Positions 35,323 through 44,339 of a stretch of DNA of 64,000 bases are shown here, piece by piece. Source of the stretch: Roseobacter ponti. Lineage in GTDB: Bacteria > Pseudomonadota > Alphaproteobacteria > Rhodobacterales > Rhodobacteraceae. The DNA lies in contig NZ_CP048788.1 of the NCBI RefSeq assembly GCF_012932215.1, positions 2,666,001 to 2,730,000 on the forward strand, read 5' to 3'. The notes beneath the pieces were generated by a model that made no database searches, was not told the DNA's origin, and saw only the letters and a list, made by a program, of their open reading frames with translations. The translations under genes were made by a program, and so were the position numbers. Every line of letters begins with the position of its first letter. Positions within the stretch are counted from its first letter, which is position 1.

Positions 35323-36291
35323 TCACACCCCCACTGCCCGGGTCCACACGGTGTCAGGATACTCATCATCGGGCCTTCCGTGAAAATCTGATGCTGACGA
35401 ATGTGGCCATGCCAGACTGTTTTGGAAGATGCATGGGACCTGACAGCCGCCCTCAATAACTGCGCGCAGGAGTCCGATATCGTTGCCGCTGTTGGTCAGG
35501 GCCCCGACACTCATATCCTGCACTGCGGTCAAACCAAGGGCCGCGCCCTGATCGAAAAGACCCCTGACCGCTGCCATCATTGCGCTTTGCGTCGGCGTCG
35601 GGGTCTTCGAAAGGAATGGCATATAAGCCGGGGGCTCCTCTATGCGACCCGTCAGATCACCATTGGCATCGCGGACATACCGCGCCGTTGCAGGATCCGG
35701 CGTGTCACGGGTGATCCCCAATTCCGCAAAACCCATCGAATTTGAATATGCGACATGCCCATTGCTTTCGAGCATGAAGAAGGGATTGTCGGGCGACAGC
35801 GCATTCAGATCCGACAATGTGGGAATCTGGGCACCGGGCGTCAGCATCGGATCAAAATTCGCGACAAAGACCCATTCACCCGGCGCCGTTTGTCCGACGG
35901 CCGCGCGCAGTTTCGCCAGCACCTCATCAAACGAATTGACCGCAAAGATGCTCACATCCGTGAACGACAACAGCGTTGTCAGTGAGGTGTGCATATGGGG
36001 TTCAATCAGGCCGGGCATCAGAGTTCTACCATCAAGGTCGACAACCTGCGTGGAAGGGCCGCGCAAACCATCGATTTCATCGCGACCGCCGACGGCCAGG
36101 ATGCGTCCGCCCGTTACAGCAACAGCTTCGGCGCGCGGCATGTTCGGATCCATCGTGATGATCGGGCCACCTGAAAAGATGATCTCAGCGGCCTCCCGGG
36201 CCCATGCGCCGGTCGGAACGAGCCCCGCAAGGCAGGCGGCCGAGCTGCCTGCCAGGAACCCGCGTCGGTCAGAGTGAGGTGATAATGCCAT
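35323..36291 (-). pseudogene. YtcJ-like amidohydrolase, C-terminally truncated
   Basis: The readable part has 322 residues, against about 540-600 for intact YtcJ-type (amidohydrolase_3) enzymes. A Tat-type leader (DRRGFLAGSSAACLAGL) is followed by the beta-sandwich EIIFSGGPIITMDP and the first metal motif LMPGLIEPHMHT (HxH). The reading ends at VWTRAVGV, about where family members continue into the K-x-x-x-DGS segment; the later metal ligands are missing. The ATG at 36291 has AAAGGAAA ahead of it; the frame is open to 36531 but that part overlaps the upstream serine hydrolase gene. Loss of the 3' half beside an IS6 remnant suggests a deletion. The protein is very unlikely to be an active hydrolase. 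Confidence 0.75.
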
Positions 36292-36386
36292 TCTGATTTC
36301 CTTTTCATTGTATCCCGGGGCCTGACGACGGCACCCCCTGTGAAAGTTATTCGTGCAGAAAAGACGTTCGAGTATCCGGCCTTTGC

Positions 36387-37691
36387 CTACTCCGCGAACA
36401 GCCCTGATGTCGCGATGGGACGCAGATACCGATGAAACGAGTCGTCCGGAACGTTCGTCGAGAAGAAAGCAATCACGAGGTCCTTGCCTGGCGACACATA
36501 GAGCGCCTGCGATTGCAGTCCTGCTTTCCAAAGATCACCATCCGGCCAGACTGCATCCCACTGCCGGCTGTTGGTGATCATCGTGTCATCATTCAGCCTG
36601 TCGATGAAGACAGGTCCGTCAAATCCATTTCGGTAGAACTCCGGCGCGCGGACGCCGCCCTGAATGCGCGAGATCACCTCTTCACTGACAACCCTTTCGG
36701 TGGCGGTCTTGTCCCAGCTTGGCGTATAGAGCATCCCGAACCGGGCCAGAACGCGCAGACTGCCGGACACCACGCCATGGGCGGTTGCTGTCCCATAGGG
36801 CGAGAGGTGGACCATCAGCGGCCCTTCGGCGCCTACCCTCGACCATACGTATTTATCAAGCAGCTGCGCCCACGGCTCGCCACCGACGGCTTCGGCAATC
36901 AGGACAAGCATCTCGGTCGTCGGCGAGCCATATTCTAGCTTTTCTCCCGGCGGGCTGACCGACACTGCATCCTGCAGCACCTGAGGCACGGTTTCATTGC
37001 GTTTGTTATATTGAAAACCGAACTCAGCGTTGAAAAGCCGCGTCGCGATCGAATTAGGATCGGCACGGGTTTTGTCGTTTTCCTCGGAGTTCATGCCGGG
37101 CGTCATATCCAGAATGTCGATCAGCCTGATCGGCGCCCATCCTGTATGCGCCCAGTCCGGCATGATCTCACCCACGGTCTGATCCTGTGACAAAAGCCCC
37201 TCGTCAATGAGGTGGTCTATTACGATGCTGGTCAGCGGTTTTGCCGTCGACATCCAGACATGTGCGTCCCACGGGTTCAGACCGGGGTATTCTTCAAAAA
37301 CGACGCGGCCCTTATGAATGATAATGATGGCCTTGGCATAGCTTTCAGGGTGCGCCAGCCAGTCATTCAGGGAAAGCGTTCCGAAATTTTTGGTGTCTGC
37401 CGTGATCTCGCCGATTTCGGGCATGATGGCCTCTTCCAGCGGCATATAGGGCACCTGAACGGGAAGATACGCGGTATTCATGACCTCCGATGTGCGCTGA
37501 GACCACCAGACCGAAGCGTCGCCGCCGCTCAACAGGTTTGGAAGATTGTAGTTGGAACGGAAGTTCTCAACCTGCTCAAGGGTAAATCCGTTCTTGAATT
37601 CAGCGACCGGCGTTCGGTCCTGAGCGCTGGCACTCAACGGCATGGTCAATGCTGCTCCCAGGGCAATGGTTTTTAAAGTGGTATCTTTCAA
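36387..37691 (-). CDS. Exported serine hydrolase, class C beta-lactamase fold
   Basis: A 434-residue protein starting at TTG with AAGGAG 8 bases upstream. The signal peptide ends at SASAQD near residue 24. The beta-lactamase/esterase (PF00144-type) core follows: nucleophile motif S148-T-A-K151 in VWMSTAKPLTSIV, the second motif as YGSP near 252, and long helical segments typical of EstB/D-aminopeptidase relatives. It would cleave an ester or amide bond in the periplasm. It belongs to a minus-strand run of exported hydrolases, all with signal peptides, which may together degrade one class of extracellular amide or peptide-like compound. Substrate not known. Confidence 0.82.
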   Translation of the reverse strand: MKDTTLKTIALGAALTMPLSASAQDRTPVAEFKNGFTLEQVENFRSNYNLPNLLSGGDASVWWSQRTSEVMNTAYLPVQVPYMPLEEAIMPEIGEITADTKNFGTLSLNDWLAHPESYAKAIIIIHKGRVVFEEYPGLNPWDAHVWMSTAKPLTSIVIDHLIDEGLLSQDQTVGEIMPDWAHTGWAPIRLIDILDMTPGMNSEENDKTRADPNSIATRLFNAEFGFQYNKRNETVPQVLQDAVSVSPPGEKLEYGSPTTEMLVLIAEAVGGEPWAQLLDKYVWSRVGAEGPLMVHLSPYGTATAHGVVSGSLRVLARFGMLYTPSWDKTATERVVSEEVISRIQGGVRAPEFYRNGFDGPVFIDRLNDDTMITNSRQWDAVWPDGDLWKAGLQSQALYVSPGKDLVIAFFSTNVPDDSFHRYLRPIATSGLFAE

Positions 37692-37775
37692 AACGTCACT
37701 CCTTTTTTGTTTTCGTTCAATCGGTCATTTCCATCGAAGGGCGGGCCTTGGTTTCAACTGCGCGACATACAATCG

Positions 37776-38024
37776 TCAGGCTGGTTCTTTGCGGATGGTC
37801 CACGCCATAAACCCAATCGAAAACCCTTCGGCCAGGAATTGTACGCCCATGAAAATACGGGGGAAAAGCAAACTCATACCCGGATTTGCGAGAAGCCAGA
37901 CAGAAATAAGCACACCCAGGATGCCGCTACCCGGCACCCACCCCCAACAAGGGAAGGGGCGGATGCTGAGCGAAAACACGATTTCGGCAATGCCCTGGAT
38001 CATAAAAAAGACGACCATGAACAA
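37776..38024 (-). pseudogene. HdeD/DUF308-type membrane protein fragment
   Basis: 82 residues with about three membrane segments matching the second half of HdeD-like proteins: FFMIQGIAEIVFSLSIRPFPCWGW, then GSGILGVLISVWLLANPGMSLLF and a final helix before FMAWTIRKEPA. Intact members have about 180-200 residues and six helices, so the N-terminal half is missing. The fragment begins five codons after the TGA of the amidohydrolase gene and is in the same frame, so the boundary looks like a recombination join. A short protein could still be made from TTG or ATG, but an independent function is doubtful. Confidence 0.6.
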
Positions 38025-38039
38025 GGCACGGCCCGCGCG

Positions 38040-39392
38040 TCAGTTCATCTCGTCTTTGTAGATCACGCCGCCCTTCATAATCAGGTCGAGCGTTTCTTCG
38101 TAATCCTGTAGAATTGAGATGTCTTCAAGCGGGTTGCCGTCGATGAGAAGCAGGTCGGCGTGCGCGCCTTCTTCAATCTTTCCGACCACGCCGGGGTAAG
38201 GGCTGCGGTCGCCTGACAACTGCAGCAACTCGCCCGACAATGACGTTGCCTGTTCCAGCACTTCGGCCGGTGTAAACCACTTTGTCCGCTCTACAAATTC
38301 GCGATTCTGGTCTGCGCAGGCTTCCGGGTTAACGACGACATCGGTGCCAAAAGCGATCTTGATGTCATACTGCTTTGCCAATGCAAACATCTGGTCAAGA
38401 CCAGCGGTAACCATCCGCCCCTTGGCCAGTCGCACCGGGCCAAGATCCGGCGAAAACGTCAGATAAACCACAACCTGCGGACTCAGCCAAACACCGTTAT
38501 CCGCCATCATCTGTGCGATTTCGTCATCAATGAGATTGCCGTGTTCGATTGACTTGATCCCATTCTCGATGGCCTGTTTGATGCCGTCGATGGTGTAGAC
38601 ATGTGCAGTGACGTAGGTGCCGAAACCTTCCGCCACCTCAACTGCAGCCCGGATTTCATCTGCGGTGAACTGGCGCCCGTCAATCGGATCGAATTCCGTG
38701 CCGACACCGCCGGCAAGGTGCATTTTCAACTGGCTTGCCCCGCGCTTGAGCTGCTCTCTGGCGGCGGCAAGCACGTCGTCACGGCCATTGACGATCCGGC
38801 TGTACCCGAGACGCTCCAGATTGTTTTCCGGCCCGCCGAACTCACGCGGGTTCATGAAGCGGGGGTTTGCGTCGCCATGGCCGCCAAACTGAGAAATCGC
38901 GCGCAGCGAGGGCCAGACGCGTGGTCCGGCGATCAGGCCCCGATCTGACGCAAGTTTCGCCCCCCAGGACGCGCCCCCCACATCCCGGATGCTGGTGAAA
39001 CCACGCATAAGCAGACGTTCCGCTTCCTGCCCCGCAATGATCCCGATGTAGTCGAGGTCGGGCGCATTCGACCCGGCCATATCCATGACAGGCACGCTGC
39101 ACAGGCTGAGATGGTAGTGGACGTCGGTGAAGCCGGGCGACATAACCCGCCCACCAGCATCGATGATGGTCGCGCCCTCTGGTGCTGTCAGTGACGCACC
39201 AACCTCGGCGATCATGCCATTTTGGATCAACACATCCTGGTTATCGATCAAATCCGGCCCTACGCCATCAAAAATGCGCGCGCCGGTAATAAGGGTACCG
39301 GGGTCTTCTGCTGCGTCCTGGCCCATAGCCATGCTCGCCGCAAGAATGCCGGCCACCAGCGGGAAGGTAAAACTTCTTTTCCGAAATTTCAT
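38040..39392 (-). CDS. Exported metal-dependent amidohydrolase (imidazolonepropionase-like), copy 1
   Basis: A 450-residue secreted enzyme with a signal peptide (LVAGILAASMAMGQD). It has the amidohydrolase scaffold: ITGARIFDGVG near 35, the metal HxH in GFTDVHYHLS near 93, GGHGD near 170, a carboxylated-lysine candidate in QLKMHLAGG near 226, further His ligands in VTAHVYT and IEHGN, and the catalytic Asp in FGTDVVV near 343. This set matches the Xaa-Pro dipeptidase-like subgroup (Sgx9260-type) that cleaves N-acyl or dipeptide amides. TGGAGA precedes the ATG. It is one of two full paralogs in the segment (the other at 41321). Substrate inferred only. Confidence 0.87.
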   Translation of the reverse strand: MKFRKRSFTFPLVAGILAASMAMGQDAAEDPGTLITGARIFDGVGPDLIDNQDVLIQNGMIAEVGASLTAPEGATIIDAGGRVMSPGFTDVHYHLSLCSVPVMDMAGSNAPDLDYIGIIAGQEAERLLMRGFTSIRDVGGASWGAKLASDRGLIAGPRVWPSLRAISQFGGHGDANPRFMNPREFGGPENNLERLGYSRIVNGRDDVLAAAREQLKRGASQLKMHLAGGVGTEFDPIDGRQFTADEIRAAVEVAEGFGTYVTAHVYTIDGIKQAIENGIKSIEHGNLIDDEIAQMMADNGVWLSPQVVVYLTFSPDLGPVRLAKGRMVTAGLDQMFALAKQYDIKIAFGTDVVVNPEACADQNREFVERTKWFTPAEVLEQATSLSGELLQLSGDRSPYPGVVGKIEEGAHADLLLIDGNPLEDISILQDYEETLDLIMKGGVIYKDEMN

Positions 39393-39491
39393 TTGAATCT
39401 CCAGTTGATTAATTGTTGAGGTAAATCGTCCGGATGACGATGTTGCATTAGACGCAGCCCCAAACGCTGCCTTTCATGTTCTGGCCACCAG

Positions 39492-40735
39492 TTATGGTAC
39501 AGGCTCTTCACGCCGGTTGGCGCCAGTCTGGCGCATCATCACCATAGTTTCGGCATCAAGCAGTTGTAGCACGCGCTCGACACCCTTCTGGCCGAATACC
39601 GCCAGACCCCGTATGTACAAGCGTCCGACACAAACCGCATCAGCCCCCATACACAGCGCTTTCACGATGTCCGCGCCCCGTCGAAAACCGGAATCCACAA
39701 TGACAGGGACCGCTCCGTTAACCTCGCGGATAACTTCGGGCAGCGCATCGATTACAACCAGACCCGCCTCATCCGCACGTCCGCCGTGGTTGGAAACCAC
39801 GATGCCGTCAAAGCCCCGCCTGACCGCGATCGCTGCGTCCTGCCCGGACAGCAGCCCCTTGACGACAACTTTCATGCTGGTGGTGTCCCGGAGACGCCCG
39901 AGTTTGTCCCATATCATTTCCGGGTCCATCGGATTCGTAACACCCGTCAGGTCAAAGTCCCGGTACATTGGCAGAAACCTGGCTTTCTCCTGCAGCATTG
40001 TCCCGCCATGGCACATCGCGCAGTTCCGCGTGTCTGACCGGCGCAGAATTCCCCTGGTTTCCGGAACCCGCTGCCCCACAGGCTCAACAGTCACACCCGG
40101 GACCGGGCAGCCAGCCTCTTCAGCTCTTTTTATCCGCTGCTGAGCCCGGTAAAATACATTACTCTCGCAGAGCTGAAACCAATCGGGTTTGCCTCTTGCT
40201 TCATTCACCTTGTCCGGCGGCGTTTTGGTCTGAATGGAGAGGATCTGCAGGTGATTTTGAGATTTTGCCGCGCGTGCAACCGCTGCTTCGGCGTCGCGAT
40301 GGAACACATTTTGAGAGCAGACCGGCGCCAACCCGACCGGCGAGGAAAACTGTTCGCCCAACAGAGTTGTCGATAAATCGGGTGTGCTGACATCCACCGG
40401 CCGCTGCGGTCGAAGATGACAGTCCTTTAGTGCAGCCCGGTTCGCATGCAGCGTCTCGTCGCCCGAAACGCCGGACTGAAGGCAACCCGAATGTGACGGA
40501 GGCAACCGCACTTTTGTGATCGCCTCAAAATTAAATACGTTCACGGCCTCCTCCGGCGAGCAATCAATCCCTCAGCAACGTTCAACCACATCTGATCGGC
40601 GGGCAGGTCGTCCGTCCGCATGATAAGCTCAGCCAGCGCCGGACCAGCACCGGCCGCAAGAAGCGGAGATGCAGCTGGATACTTCATGAACCGGCGCCTA
40701 CCGCGTGCCTCACTGTGATCACAGACACTGGTCAT
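39492..40735 (-). pseudogene. Tat-exported FMN-dependent alpha-hydroxyacid dehydrogenase, frameshifted
   Basis: Two overlapping minus frames together make one gene. The first (40735 to 40541) encodes a Tat leader, RGRRRFMKYPAASPLLAAG, and ends in GLIARRRRP. The second (from 40544) begins VNVFNFEAITK and runs to the end of the enzyme. In the second frame the bases just upstream read SPEEAVNVF, the expected continuation, so a small indel near 40545-40557 splits the gene. The FMN barrel has GLAPVCSQNVFHRDAE, LQILSIQTKT, VVKGLLSG, the active-site SNHGG and DSGFRRGADIVKAL. It would oxidise an L-2-hydroxyacid in the periplasm. Either a true pseudogene or a sequencing error; without the leader the second frame might still make a cytoplasmic protein. 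Confidence 0.75.
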
Positions 40736-40764
40736 TCCGATTCTCCCCTCAAGCGCAACAACTT

Positions 40765-41169
40765 TCAGTCGCCGTGACCGGGTAGGTCAGTACGAAACAG
40801 GCCGAGCAGTGCGATAATGTTCAGCACGGTCCCAAATGCGTTGATGGCAACGGCAGTGGCCCAGGCGCCGAAGCCGGCATAAAATTCGAGCCCTGTTTGC
40901 AGATAGCGGGTGATGTTTCCAACCACGCCACCGAATCCGAAGAGTAAAATGGCGAGGATCATCATGATGCGGTACAGGCCGATGCGACCCGCACGCGCCA
41001 GGTACAACACGGCCGCATAGACAACAAACATCAGAATGGACGGGATGATGGCCGCGGCACTCAGTGGCTCACCGGTCGTCGCCTGCAGCACCCAGCTGAC
41101 AGAAAGATACGTCAAGGACGCTGCGGCAAAGACGTATTGCAGCAAAATGAGTTTTGAGAGGTCTATCAC
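40765..41169 (-). CDS. Small four-helix integral membrane protein
   Basis: A 134-residue protein starting at GTG with a strong AGGAGG 8 bases ahead; an in-frame ATG at 41220 is less well supported. It has four predicted transmembrane helices (ILLQYVFAAASLTYLSVSWV, AAIIPSILMFVVYAAVLYLA, IMMILAILLFGFGGVVGNI, and AINAFGTVLNIIALLGLF). No family is recognised. It lies between the hydroxyacid dehydrogenase and an amidohydrolase, all on the minus strand, and may be a membrane partner or transporter subunit of this hydrolytic pathway; that is inference. Confidence 0.65.
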   Translation of the reverse strand: MIDLSKLILLQYVFAAASLTYLSVSWVLQATTGEPLSAAAIIPSILMFVVYAAVLYLARAGRIGLYRIMMILAILLFGFGGVVGNITRYLQTGLEFYAGFGAWATAVAINAFGTVLNIIALLGLFRTDLPGHGD

Positions 41170-41320
41170 GCGTTCCTCCTGTTTTGCGCGCGCACACTGG
41201 CCGACCCTCTGCCCTTGCACGTGACACCGTCCCGGGTCCGCCGCGCAACATCAGACAAAATAGGCCGCGCAGACAGGCGAAGGCCTGAACACCACAAAAG
41301 CATTCAGGCCACCGCAGTGA

Positions 41321-42664
41321 TCATTCAATTTCGTTTTTGAAAATTTCCCCGTCTTTCATGATGAGATCGAAGTTCTCATGCGGGTCTGAGATCAGGTCGA
41401 TGTCTTCCAGCGGGTTTCCATCTACGAGGATCAGATCGGCATAAGCGCCCTCGGCGATCACACCAAGCGGTCCGTCCTGGTAAGGGTGGCGCGGGCCGGA
41501 CAATTCCAGAAGTTCGGCGTTGGTCGAGGTTGCCATCTTCAGCACCTCATAGGGCGTGTACCAGCGCTGCAGCTTGGCGAGGAAAGCACCCTGGCGCTCT
41601 GCCAGAGCGGGATCAAAGAGGATATCGGTCCCGAAGGCGACTTTGACACCCACCTCTTTTGCATTGGTATAGGTGGCGTCGGTGCCGTTGGTCACCTGGA
41701 TCCATTTTCGCTGGCTGCCGGGGTCGTCGAACGTGAACCCGTCTTCGTCATCCAGAAGCGGCTGGACCGAGAGCCAGACGTCATTGTCACGCATCATTTC
41801 CATCGTTTCACGGCTCATCAGGAAACCGTGCTCGACGGATTTAATCCCGGCTTCGATCGCAATCTGAACCGCTTCATCGGTAAAAATGTGCGAGGCAACA
41901 TATGTGTTATAGGTATCGGCCACCTCTACGAAGGCTTCGATTTCGGCCCGCGTGTACTGACGCACGTCCAGCGGATCATAAACCGACGACACTCCGCCTC
42001 CGGTCGAAATCTTCAGCTGCGTGGCGCCCATCCGCATCACTTCACGGGCACGTTTGGTTACTTCCGGCACGCCGTCGGCCTGCGCCATCAGGCCGACGCT
42101 GTACCAGTACCACTGCGAATCTGCGGCATTCGTCGGCACCGCCTGATAGGGTCTGTAATCAAAGTGACCGCCGGTCTGCGTGATGGGCGGGCCGGAGGGC
42201 AGGATCCGGGGCCCTTTCAGTTCGCCGCTGTCGATCATCTTTTTGATGGAGAAGGAATTGCCGCCAACGTCGCGTACGGAGGTGAACCCGCGCATCAGCG
42301 TGCCTTCGGACCCGGTGGCCCCGCGGATCGCCACCTCGAGGATGTCGCCGGTCGCCACCACGCTCTGCGGGTTACAGCAGTAAAGCGTGTGCCAGTGCAC
42401 GTCGATCAGACCGGGGATCAGCGTGCGCCCGCCGCCGTCGATGACTGTGCCACCGGCTACCGCCAGATCTTCGCTCGAAACGGCGGTGATCAGATTGCCG
42501 GTGATCACCACATTTGCGCCTTCGATCAGGGTCTCGTTCACCCCGTCGAAAACATTCACATTGGTGATCAGTGTAACGGTCGGGTCATCCTGTGCCCATG
42601 CCGGTGCAGTCGAGAGTGTCGCGGTGGCCAGGGCGATCGAGGCCGCTGTGCCTTTCAGAAATTT
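41321..42664 (-). CDS. Exported metal-dependent amidohydrolase (imidazolonepropionase-like), copy 2
   Basis: A 447-residue secreted paralog of the enzyme at 38040. The start at 42664 has AAAGGAGA upstream; the signal peptide runs to TAPAWAQDD. Metal and catalytic motifs are in order: LIPGLIDVHWHTLY (HxH), TGGHFDYR, QLKISTGGG (lysine), VASHIFT, VEHGF and VAFGTDILF (Asp). The C-terminus repeats ILVDGNPLEDI, which is nearly the same as LLIDGNPLEDI of copy 1. Two such paralogs plus a serine hydrolase suggest stepwise hydrolysis of an N-acylated or peptide-like substrate in the periplasm. It reads toward copy 1 and is probably in one transcript with the genes between them. Confidence 0.87.
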   Translation of the reverse strand, partial: KFLKGTAASIALATATLSTAPAWAQDDPTVTLITNVNVFDGVNETLIEGANVVITGNLITAVSSEDLAVAGGTVIDGGGRTLIPGLIDVHWHTLYCCNPQSVVATGDILEVAIRGATGSEGTLMRGFTSVRDVGGNSFSIKKMIDSGELKGPRILPSGPPITQTGGHFDYRPYQAVPTNAADSQWYWYSVGLMAQADGVPEVTKRAREVMRMGATQLKISTGGGVSSVYDPLDVRQYTRAEIEAFVEVADTYNTYVASHIFTDEAVQIAIEAGIKSVEHGFLMSRETMEMMRDNDVWLSVQPLLDDEDGFTFDDPGSQRKWIQVTNGTDATYTNAKEVGVKVAFGTDILFDPALAERQGAFLAKLQRWYTPYEVLKMATSTNAELLELSGPRHPYQDGPLGVIAEGAYADLILVDGNPLEDIDLISDPHENFDLIMKDGEIFKNEIE

Positions 42665-42715
42665 CATTTGTCGTGTCTCCTTTAAATATTTCACATTTCC
42701 GCCCTGTGCCGGAGG

Positions 42716-43534
42716 CTAAAAGTTCAGGACCTTGTACCCCACCTGAAGGGACCAGTCGGCCGGCGCATCGCCGCCGAACAGCACCCCGGGTTTGACGAAA
42801 ACCTGACTGTCGCCGCCAAAAGCTTTGCCGGTCAGCATCCCCAGTGTCACCTGCAGGCTACCAAAGGTGTTATCGTTCTCCCAGTCATGAATTATGGCCG
42901 GATCGAAGGTCATGAAGTATTTTGGATTGGGCAGTTTGGGCACGTAGTAGAAATCAAAAGTTGTCTGGTTCAGTTTTTCGTCATCGTCGTTTCCACCTTC
43001 CAGACCGAATGTCTGCACCCAGGCCGGCGCAAAGATTGCGCCGCTTTTCAGGAAGAATGCGTAAAAGACCGATGTTTCCAGCGCGAACTGGCCGTAGCCG
43101 TTGTCATCTCTTGCGGCGGTATCGAGGAACAGCTCGGCCGTGTAGGCTGCGCCGTTCTGTTTCGTCAGATAAAAAACATCAACAAAGGTGATGCTTATGT
43201 CCCCTATGTCCAGATCATTGTCGAACGGGCTGTTGCCGAAGGGAAGCGTGAACCGGAACGCTTTGTTCCCGTCACCGATCGGTTGTGTGTACTGAAATTC
43301 GAGCAGGTCCGAATCCAGATTAGTATCTATCTCATTGTACTGAAACTGGATCACCGCCTGGGTCGTCAGAAGCGTCGGGTTGGTGCCGTTGTTGATCGCT
43401 TCCTCATTGGCCGCAGAGGTGCCATCCGCCCTGTTCTGAGCGATCTGGCCACTTGCGGTGTCCTGTGCGTGCACCTGCGATGCACACAACGCCAGCATGG
43501 CGCCCCCCAAAAAACCGAATTTTTGATTCTTCAT
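42716..43534 (-). CDS. Probable outer-membrane beta-barrel protein
   Basis: 272 residues with a signal peptide (MLALCASQVHAQD). The mature part alternates polar and aromatic residues in short strands (AVIQFQYNEI, DLLEFQYTQPIG, KAFRFTLPFG, ISITFVDVFYLT, TFDFYYVPKL) and ends in WSLQVGYKVLNF, a C-terminal aromatic strand typical of outer-membrane barrels. It may be a diffusion channel for the substrate of the exported hydrolases. The ATG at 43534 follows GCAGGA. It is 52 bp upstream of amidohydrolase copy 2 in the same direction. Confidence 0.7.
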   Translation of the reverse strand: MKNQKFGFLGGAMLALCASQVHAQDTASGQIAQNRADGTSAANEEAINNGTNPTLLTTQAVIQFQYNEIDTNLDSDLLEFQYTQPIGDGNKAFRFTLPFGNSPFDNDLDIGDISITFVDVFYLTKQNGAAYTAELFLDTAARDDNGYGQFALETSVFYAFFLKSGAIFAPAWVQTFGLEGGNDDDEKLNQTTFDFYYVPKLPNPKYFMTFDPAIIHDWENDNTFGSLQVTLGMLTGKAFGGDSQVFVKPGVLFGGDAPADWSLQVGYKVLNF

Positions 43535-43590
43535 TAAGTCCTGCTTTCCATTTTTTAATGTAACGACACGCGCAAAGCGCGCCGAACAGA

Positions 43591-44085
43591 TCACGCTGTC
43601 TCTTCAAGCAGCGCCCCGAGTTCTTCCTCTGATGTCCTGCTCAGTGACGTCTGGATGATATGCCCGGCCCCGGCGAAGTCTTTCAATCGCTCAATCACCT
43701 TGTCGCCGGTCACCCTGCGCACAAGCACAAACTGCGCGGCATGGCCGGGCTTGAGGCTTTCGCCCACGGATTTCATAAAGTCATCACTGACACCCAGATC
43801 GGTCATGTAGCCGGACAACGCGCCCGTCCCCGCGCCCACCGCTGCACCCGGAAGCGGATTCAAAAACAACATGCCGATCAGCATGCCCCAGAACGTGCCC
43901 CCCACGGCGCCGGCCGCCGTCAGGTTGCTCGCCTGATGCAGCTTGACCTTGCCATTGTCCTCGTGGGTAACCACCACGACATCCTCCATGTCGATCAGAT
44001 ACTCGGTCTGAAGCTCCGCAAGGCGTGCGCGCATGTCGAAAGCTTTGGTTGGCTGATCAAATCCAATTGCAATCAGGTCAGCCAT
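43591..44085 (-). CDS. DUF1269-family membrane-associated protein
   Basis: A 164-residue protein. It opens MADLIAIGFDQPTKAFDMRA, continues with an alpha/beta domain around DMEDVVVVTHEDNGKVKLHQ, then a Gly/Ala-rich hydrophobic stretch (GAVGGTFWGMLIGMLFLNPLPGAAVGAGTGALSGYMTDLG) as in glycine-zipper proteins, and closes with a second alpha/beta strand set (AAQFVLVRRV). This is the DUF1269 arrangement. GAGGAAGG precedes the ATG at 44085; the longer frame to 44178 lacks a ribosome site. Function unknown; such proteins are often stress-associated. Confidence 0.78.
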   Translation of the reverse strand: MADLIAIGFDQPTKAFDMRARLAELQTEYLIDMEDVVVVTHEDNGKVKLHQASNLTAAGAVGGTFWGMLIGMLFLNPLPGAAVGAGTGALSGYMTDLGVSDDFMKSVGESLKPGHAAQFVLVRRVTGDKVIERLKDFAGAGHIIQTSLSRTSEEELGALLEETA

Positions 44086-44339
44086 TTTTCCTTCCTCGTC
44101 CATGACCTTGATGAGAGTCCCGGAGCAGAGGTCTGGCAGAGTGCCTGCAACTTCTGCAGTGCCGCCTCGTCCCGACAAATCCAGAACCCGGGAATATCAA
44201 AATGCCAGGTTTTCCACAGAAAAGCTGTCACAAAAGCGTGAGCAACCGCACAGCAGGCACCGGTCTGGTACAAACCTGGAATAAATCGTTACTGATTAGT
44301 TAAAATTCGATATCCGATTCTTTCGCAACCAGGAGTTTA

